Shown here: positions 59,265 to 64,000 of the stretch, piece by piece
Numbering within the stretch: the first letter of the stretch is position 1
How the letters are laid out: the number at the start of each line of letters is the position of its first letter
From: Bradyrhizobium diazoefficiens
Lineage (GTDB): Bacteria; Pseudomonadota; Alphaproteobacteria; Rhizobiales; Xanthobacteraceae
Length of the DNA stretch: 64,000 nucleotides
Reading direction: 5' to 3'
Assembly (NCBI RefSeq): GCF_016599855.1
Contig: NZ_CP067041.1
Location: 682,001-746,000, forward strand
Notes under the pieces: model-generated
The model's input: the letters and a program-made list of their open reading frames with translations, nothing else
Database searches by the model: none
Told to the model about the DNA's origin: nothing
Translations under genes and position numbers: made by a program

Positions 59265-59402
59265 TTGCTTCACCTCTCCCGCTCGCGGGAGAGGTCGCGT
59301 CGCATCGACGATGCGGCGCGGGTGAGGGCTCTTTCCTCTGGGGGAGTCTTGCCAGCGCAGACACCCTCACCCCGACCCTCTCCCGCAAGCGGGAGAGGGA
59401 GC
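59265..59402. repeat. GC-rich palindromic repeat ('ctctcccgc...gcgggagagg')
   Basis: Two stem units: ctctcccgctcgcgggagag at the left and ccctctcccgcaagcgggagaggg at the right, with variable sequence between. It lies between the permease gene and the binding-protein gene. Edges are approximate. Confidence 0.6.
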
Positions 59403-59438
59403 GCAGCGAGAATGCCGATGCGCCGACGCTCAATCACC

Positions 59439-60293
59439 TTACAAAGAAACGCCCGGCGGAATGTCTGCCTCCGTCACGCCGACCAGCTCCATGTTGGTGA
59501 TGATTGCGTTGCGGATGAAGCCGAGGCCCTTGTTGAAGTCGATCCAGGTGTTGACGTAGTCGCGCCAGGTCTTGTCGTTCTCGCGGCGGAAGCCGGCATT
59601 GGACGTGGTGGCGAAAATCGGCGTCGGCAGCACGAACTGGCCGAGCGACGGGTTCTTCTTCAGCACGGTCAGCGACAGCATGGTGATCAGGCACTGCGCG
59701 TCGACGCGGCCGGTCTGCAGCGCGGCGGTGGCATCGTCGGCGGTCTTCAGCCGCGAGATCTGCGCCTTCGGCGTCAGGCGGCTGACGACCTGGTCGTGGG
59801 AGGAGCCCTGGTCGACCGCGATCTTGATATCGGGCGAGTTCAGCTCGGCCCAGGTCTTCGGCTTGAAATCCTTCTTGCAGAGGATGCCGAAGGCGTTGTT
59901 GAAGACCGGCACCGAGAAGTCGATCACCAGCGCGCGTTTCGGGGTCGGGTTGAGGCCGAAAAAGATGTCGATCTTGTTGGACTGGAGATCGAGCACCGAA
60001 TTGCCCCAGGTGGTCTCGGTAATCTCGAGCTCGGCTTCCATGTCGTCGGCGAGCGCCTTGGCGATGTCGATGTAGAAGCCCTTCCACTGGCCGCTGGAAA
60101 GATCTTTCATGTAATAGGGCGCGCCGCCGCCGACCGCGCCGATCCGCATCTTCTTGGTGCGGCGGATGCGGGCGAAGGTCGATTCGTTGGGATCGGCCGC
60201 CTGGGCCACGGCCGGAGATGCCAGCGCGCCCGCGGTCACCGCGCCGATGGCGCCAAGTCCGACAATCGATGCAACATCACGACGTGTAACCAT
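59439..60293 (-). CDS. Amino-acid-type ABC transporter substrate-binding protein
   Basis: 284 residues. The N-terminus MVTRRDVASIVGLGAIGAVT is a twin-arginine-like signal. The type II binding-protein fold follows (GAPYYMKDLSSGQWKGFYID; AVDQGSSHDQVVSRLTPKAQ; NAGFRRENDKTWRDYVN). It would bring substrate to the permease downstream, with a repeat-containing gap of about 180 bases between them. The ligand is not known. Confidence 0.93.
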   Translation of the reverse strand: MVTRRDVASIVGLGAIGAVTAGALASPAVAQAADPNESTFARIRRTKKMRIGAVGGGAPYYMKDLSSGQWKGFYIDIAKALADDMEAELEITETTWGNSVLDLQSNKIDIFFGLNPTPKRALVIDFSVPVFNNAFGILCKKDFKPKTWAELNSPDIKIAVDQGSSHDQVVSRLTPKAQISRLKTADDATAALQTGRVDAQCLITMLSLTVLKKNPSLGQFVLPTPIFATTSNAGFRRENDKTWRDYVNTWIDFNKGLGFIRNAIITNMELVGVTEADIPPGVSL

Positions 60294-60474
60294 GGATCAA
60301 TCGCTCTTCTGGTTGGATGGAGTTCCGCCACACTTTCTTACCAAGGCGGCCATGCTAGCGAAAGCACAGCCTGTTGGCTGGGCAGATCCGGAATTGCCCG
60401 GTTGCCGGGCAAGATCAAGCTGGCCAAAGTGATACCCGCTTGCTTTCCGGACCTTTTGGCCCCAAATAGGGGCC

Positions 60475-60575
60475 GGGAGATTGGCGGTGGACGAGCCACT
60501 CGCCAACCGGGTCAGGTCCGGAAGGAAGCAGCCCTAACGAGGTCCGGATCGGGTCGCTCGTCAGTCTCCTACCTG
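60475..60575 (+). ncRNA. ffs: Bacterial SRP RNA (4.5S-type, ffs)
   Basis: The conserved apical domain reads gtcaggtccggaaggaagca with the following gccctaacgag. Flanking arms can pair (gggaga with tctcct, gacgagc with gctcgtc), which gives the typical hairpin of about 100 bases. A T-rich end (gttttttcgag) follows. It lies just upstream of dnaX, its usual place in many bacteria. Ends are approximate. Confidence 0.9.
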
Positions 60576-60665
60576 TTTTTTCGAGCGAATTGCGCCGGCG
60601 GGCTTCCCGCCAGCGCGCTCCTGTCCGCAAAGCCAGCCGAGAGACATTCCATTGCGGATTGAGAG

Positions 60666-62507
60666 ATGACCGACGCTGGCGCCCCTCCTAATCCTGATAG
60701 CGCCGGCCAGGCCGGCAACGCACCCTACCGGGTGCTGGCGCGCAAATACCGCCCTTCAAGCTTCGATGATCTGATCGGCCAGGAGGCCGTGGTCCGCACT
60801 GTCTCCAATGCGTTCGAGACCGGCCGCATTCCGCAGGCCTGGATTCTCACCGGCGTCCGCGGCGTCGGCAAGACCACCACTGCGCGCATCCTCGCCCGTG
60901 CACTCAACTACGAGATGCCGGACGGTTCGGTGAAGGGTCCGACCATCCACATGCCGACCTTGGGCGTGCACTGCCAGGCGATCATGGAAAGCCGGCATAT
61001 GGACGTGCTGGAGATGGACGCTGCGTCGCACACCGGCGTCGACGACGTCCGCCAAATTAATGACAGCGTGCGCTACGCCCCGGCCAGCGCCCGGTACAAG
61101 GTCTACATCATCGACGAAGTCCACATGCTGTCGACGGCGGCATTCAACGCCTTCCTGAAGACGCTGGAGGAACCGCCGGAGCACGCCAAGTTCGTGTTCG
61201 CCACGACGGAGATCCGCAAGGTTCCGGTCACCGTGCTGTCGCGCTGCCAGCGCTTCGACCTACGCCGCGTCGAGGCTGACGTGCTGATGAAGCATCTCGC
61301 CAACATTGCTGCGAGGGAAAGCGTCGAGATCGAGCCCGAGGCGCTCGGCATCATCGCGCGTGCCGCGGAAGGCTCGGTGCGCGATTCGCTGTCGCTGCTC
61401 GACCAGGCGATCGCCCATGCGGCAGGTACCGTAAAGGCGGATGCCGTCAGGCAGATGCTGGGGCTGGCCGACCGCACCCGCGTGATCGATCTCTTCGATT
61501 CGCTGGCGCGCGGCGATATCGCAGCCGCCTTCAAGGAGTTCCGCGATCAGTACGACGTCGGGGCCGATCCCATCGTCGTGCTGTCGGACCTCGCCGAATT
61601 CGTCAATTTCGTCACCCGCGTCAAGATCGTTCCGGCGACCGCCGACAACGTCGCCTACGGCGAGACCGAGCGCGTCCGCGCAAGGGATTTCGCCTCGAAA
61701 ATCTCGATGCGGGTGCTGTCGCGGATGTGGCAGATGCTGCTCAAGGGCATCACCGAGGTGCAGGCCGCGACGCGCCCTGCCGCGGCCGCCGAGATGGTTC
61801 TGGTGCGCATCGCCTATGTTGCCGACCTGCCGACCCCGGACGAAGCGATCAGGATGCTGGAGCAGAATGGCGGCGGCTCGCCGGTCATGAGCGGCGGCGG
61901 TGCCGCGCGCAGCGGCGCGCCGGCCTCGCCGGTAGCCTCCGCAGCGCCCGTTGCCTCTGCTGCGCCGGTTCGCATGCCGACATCATCGCCGACTGCGTTC
62001 GGCGGCGGCGCCCGGCCGCAGATGGCAGCGCCTGCGCCGGATCCGCAAGGGGCGGCGCCTCAGCCGCGGATCACCAGCTTCACCCAGCTCGTGGCGCTGG
62101 CCGGGCAGAAGCGCGACCTCATGACCAAGGGCGCGCTCGAAGGCGACATGCGCCTGGTCCGTTTCGAGGAGGGCCGGCTCGAAGTCGCGCTCGAGCCGAA
62201 CGCCTCCAAGACCATGATCTCCGAGCTCGCGCGCAAGTTCGAGCTGTGGACCGGCCGGCGCTGGACCGTGATCGTCTCCAACGAGCAGGGCCAGGCGACG
62301 CTGCGTTCGGTCAACCAGGCGGCCAAGCAGGAACATGCGCGCACCGCCGAGGCCGATCCGCGCGTGCAGGAGGTGCTGTCGCGCTTCCCCGGTGCAAAGA
62401 TCGTCGAGGTCCGCAGGCTTGCCCCCGAGACGCCGGATTCCAATATTAACGTGGACTATGGCACTGACGATCCGCCCGACGGCTCCGACGCCGGCGACGA
62501 TCTCTAA
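60666..62507 (+). CDS. dnaX: DNA polymerase III gamma/tau subunit
   Basis: 613 residues. The AAA+ clamp-loader ATPase has GVRGVGKTTTARILARAL (Walker A) and YIIDEVHMLSTAAFNAF (Walker B). The zinc module normally holds four cysteines, but residues 81-103 contain a single Cys103 (in LGVHCQAIMESRH) and the spacer DGSVKGPTIHMP. A proline/alanine linker and a tau-type domain follow, ending in an acidic tail. It lies downstream of the SRP RNA and upstream of ybaB and recR. Confidence 0.95.
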   Translation: MTDAGAPPNPDSAGQAGNAPYRVLARKYRPSSFDDLIGQEAVVRTVSNAFETGRIPQAWILTGVRGVGKTTTARILARALNYEMPDGSVKGPTIHMPTLGVHCQAIMESRHMDVLEMDAASHTGVDDVRQINDSVRYAPASARYKVYIIDEVHMLSTAAFNAFLKTLEEPPEHAKFVFATTEIRKVPVTVLSRCQRFDLRRVEADVLMKHLANIAARESVEIEPEALGIIARAAEGSVRDSLSLLDQAIAHAAGTVKADAVRQMLGLADRTRVIDLFDSLARGDIAAAFKEFRDQYDVGADPIVVLSDLAEFVNFVTRVKIVPATADNVAYGETERVRARDFASKISMRVLSRMWQMLLKGITEVQAATRPAAAAEMVLVRIAYVADLPTPDEAIRMLEQNGGGSPVMSGGGAARSGAPASPVASAAPVASAAPVRMPTSSPTAFGGGARPQMAAPAPDPQGAAPQPRITSFTQLVALAGQKRDLMTKGALEGDMRLVRFEEGRLEVALEPNASKTMISELARKFELWTGRRWTVIVSNEQGQATLRSVNQAAKQEHARTAEADPRVQEVLSRFPGAKIVEVRRLAPETPDSNINVDYGTDDPPDGSDAGDDL

Positions 62508-62534
62508 AGCCTATGTTTCCAAGGACGAGCACCC

Positions 62535-62855
62535 ATGGCTGATTTTCTCGGCATGATGAAGCAGGCGGCGCAGCTGCAATCCAAGATGCAGGAGATGCAG
62601 GAGCAGCTTGCCCATGTGGAGGTCGAAGGCATCTCCGGCGGCGGTCTCGTCGCCGTGCGCATGACCGCGAAGATGGACGTCAAGGGCATCAAGATCGACC
62701 CCTCGCTGATGAAGGCCGAGGAGCGCGAGGTGCTGGAAGATCTGCTCGTGACCGCGCTCGGTGATGCCCGCCGCAAGGCGGAGACCGCGATGCAGGAGAA
62801 GATGCAGTCGCTGACCGGCGGCCTCGGCCTGCCGCCGGGGCTGTTCGGCCAATAA
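62535..62855 (+). CDS. YbaB/EbfC family nucleoid-associated protein
   Basis: 106 residues. The family signature has [20 protein letters not shown] and the central [20 protein letters not shown]. The dimer binds DNA and organises the nucleoid. It sits 27 bases after dnaX and 2 bases before recR, forming the conserved dnaX-ybaB-recR operon. Confidence 0.95.
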   Translation: MADFLGMMKQAAQLQSKMQEMQEQLAHVEVEGISGGGLVAVRMTAKMDVKGIKIDPSLMKAEEREVLEDLLVTALGDARRKAETAMQEKMQSLTGGLGLPPGLFGQ

Positions 62856-62857
62856 CT

Positions 62858-63460
62858 ATGGGCGCGGTTGCAGGTCCCGAAATCGAGCGGCTGGTCCAGC
62901 TTCTCGCGCGGCTGCCGGGCCTCGGTCCGCGCTCCGCGCGGCGTGCCGCGTTGCATCTGATCAAGAAGCGCGAAGCGCTGATGATGCCGCTGTCCTCCGC
63001 CCTGCAGGTCGCGCTCGACAAGGTCGAGGTCTGCAAGACCTGTGGCAACATAGATACGCAAAACCCGTGTACCGTCTGCACAGATCCGAAGCGCGACCCC
63101 GCTATCATCGTGGTCGTGGCCGATGTCGCCGATCTCTGGGCGCTGGAGCGGGCCAATGCGACGCAAGGACGCTACCACGTGCTGGGCGCGACCTTGTCCC
63201 CGCTCGACGGCGTCGGTCCGCAGGACCTCACCATCGATGCGCTGGTCGCGCGCGCGCATGCCGCCGAGGTGCACGAGATCATTCTTGCGCTCAATGCGAC
63301 GGTCGACGGACAGACTACCGCGCATTACATCACCGACCTGCTCCAGGACGCCAACGTAAAAGTAACCCGGCTGGCCCATGGTGTGCCTGTCGGTGGCGAG
63401 CTTGATTATCTCGACGAGGGCACGCTATCGGCCGCGATGCGGCAGCGGACCCTGTTCTAG
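62858..63460 (+). CDS. recR: Recombination protein RecR
   Basis: 200 residues. The zinc-finger is [16 protein letters not shown] (around residues 58-73), followed by the Toprim domain ([18 protein letters not shown]). RecR works with RecF and RecO to load RecA at gaps. It begins two bases after ybaB. Confidence 0.96.
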   Translation: MGAVAGPEIERLVQLLARLPGLGPRSARRAALHLIKKREALMMPLSSALQVALDKVEVCKTCGNIDTQNPCTVCTDPKRDPAIIVVVADVADLWALERANATQGRYHVLGATLSPLDGVGPQDLTIDALVARAHAAEVHEIILALNATVDGQTTAHYITDLLQDANVKVTRLAHGVPVGGELDYLDEGTLSAAMRQRTLF

Positions 63461-63487
63461 CCATCCAGACTTTACGGAACGGACGAC

Positions 63488-63922
63488 ATGACGAAACTTT
63501 TCGCCACACGATCGGCTTTGGTCGCGACGATGCTGCTGTTGGTGACACCGGCCGTCGCCGCGCAGCAGGACGGCGAGGCGCCGCCGCCCTCGAAGCCCGG
63601 CAAGCCGATCACGACCGGCGAGGTGCTCTCGGGCGAGCTGAACGCCATGAAGGTGCGCGATGCCAAGAACGCCGGCAAGCGGATTGCGATGTACCAGATC
63701 ACCTCCGAGCCGCGCCGCCTGCCGGCGCCGAACGGGCTGTGCGATCTCGAGACCGGGCCGGAGACGTTCCAGCTGGTCACCTCCAGCGATGCGCAGGCCA
63801 CGCAGCTGAAATCGTTCGTCGGCAAGGAGATCTCGGTCAAGGTCGGCGAAATCGCCTGTGCCAGCGATCCCGGCCAGATGAGCGAGGCCGTGGTCACGAA
63901 GTGGAGCTTGGTGAGGAAGTAG
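63488..63922 (+). CDS. Small exported protein, unknown function
   Basis: 144 residues. The signal peptide (SALVATMLLLVTPAVAAQ) is followed by a proline-rich linker (APPPSKPGKPITTGEV) and a compact domain with EPRRLPAPNGLCDLETGPE and SFVGKEISVKVGEIACAS. The cysteine pair could form a disulfide. It starts 27 bases after recR and may be cotranscribed. Not recognised. Confidence 0.75.
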   Translation: MTKLFATRSALVATMLLLVTPAVAAQQDGEAPPPSKPGKPITTGEVLSGELNAMKVRDAKNAGKRIAMYQITSEPRRLPAPNGLCDLETGPETFQLVTSSDAQATQLKSFVGKEISVKVGEIACASDPGQMSEAVVTKWSLVRK

Positions 63923-63951
63923 GAGAGGCGGGGTTCGCGCGATTCTCTCCG

Positions 63952-64000
63952 CCGTCATTGCGAGGAGCCCTTGCGACGAAGCAAATCCAGACTGTCTGTG
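63952..64000. repeat. Truncated copy of the 'gtcattgcgag' repeat family
   Basis: Starts 'ccgtcattgcgaggagccc' and continues 'gaagcaaatccag', then is cut by the window edge. It matches the left part of the repeat at 29958-30035. Confidence 0.5.

Noticed and set aside
1..64000. CRISPR arrays, tRNA or rRNA genes, prophage modules or defence islands
   Set aside because: No regular direct-repeat arrays, no T-loop-like tRNA sequence and no phage structural genes were seen. The CHAT remnant alone does not make a defence system.

Overview
The window looks like chromosomal DNA of a Bradyrhizobium-type alphaproteobacterium (Nitrobacteraceae, Rhizobiales). The evidence is high GC, the linked chvI-chvG-hprK-EIIA-HPr genes near pckA, a DUF2865 protein, a DUF3606 protein, small Bradyrhizobium-style secreted proteins, and several families of dispersed palindromic repeats with motifs such as 'gtcattgcgagcgaagcgaag' and 'ggaatccagta'. 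No tRNA, rRNA, CRISPR array, prophage or recognised defence island was seen. The species cannot be named from the sequence alone.

Layout, left to right. 1-2.0 kb: molybdate ABC transporter modABC (modC cut by the window edge). 2.4-5.3 kb: a MepA-type murein endopeptidase, a gene-poor stretch and a Crp/Fnr regulator. 5.3-8.2 kb: a giant UPF0182 membrane protein. 8.2-17.4 kb: accessory genes, namely a GDCCV Cys-rich protein, an SRPBCC protein, a polytopic membrane protein, an orphan ABC binding protein, DUF3606, two overlapping small secreted proteins with CxxC tails, an aspartate racemase-like enzyme, a serine hydrolase, an isoprenylcysteine methyltransferase-like protein and an orphan ribbon-helix-helix protein. 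17.7-21.2 kb: lepA and a GT39-like glycosyltransferase. 21.3-25.3 kb: the nitrogen-related PTS/ChvGI cluster. 25.6-28.0 kb: a HugZ-like protein and a TPR-CHAT gene broken by several frameshifts. 28.3-36.4 kb: pckA, a thioesterase, glgP, small ORFs, DUF2865 and pyrE. 36.6-38.8 kb: a glutathione transferase followed by a complete IS4-family insertion sequence with 10-bp target duplications.

38.8-50.9 kb: LysE exporter, FMN reductase, polA, acyltransferase, UDP-glucose dehydrogenase, hrpB, an aspartic protease and phosphomannomutase. 50.9-56 kb: a chemoreceptor with a small membrane partner, an Lrp regulator, and a HIT/NudC/PfkB run. 55.9-60.3 kb: an enolase-superfamily enzyme, an SDR and a polar amino-acid-type ABC transporter in one overlapping operon. 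60.4-63.9 kb: SRP RNA, dnaX, ybaB, recR and a small secreted protein.

Several functions link together. The PTS proteins (EIIA, HPr, HprK) and ChvG/ChvI form a signalling chain connecting envelope state, phosphorylation and carbon metabolism, with pckA and glgP close by. Ugd, phosphomannomutase, the acyltransferase and the membrane glycosyltransferase fit envelope polysaccharide synthesis. dnaX-ybaB-recR and polA are replication and repair genes. The most unusual observations are the decayed CHAT protease-like gene, the CxxC-tailed gene pair, the complete IS whose transposase stop codon lies in its terminal repeat, loss of proofreading residues in PolA, loss of zinc-ligand cysteines in DnaX, and the coupled enolase/SDR/ABC operon with one permease gene. 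No clear new multi-gene system is proven; these are the best leads.
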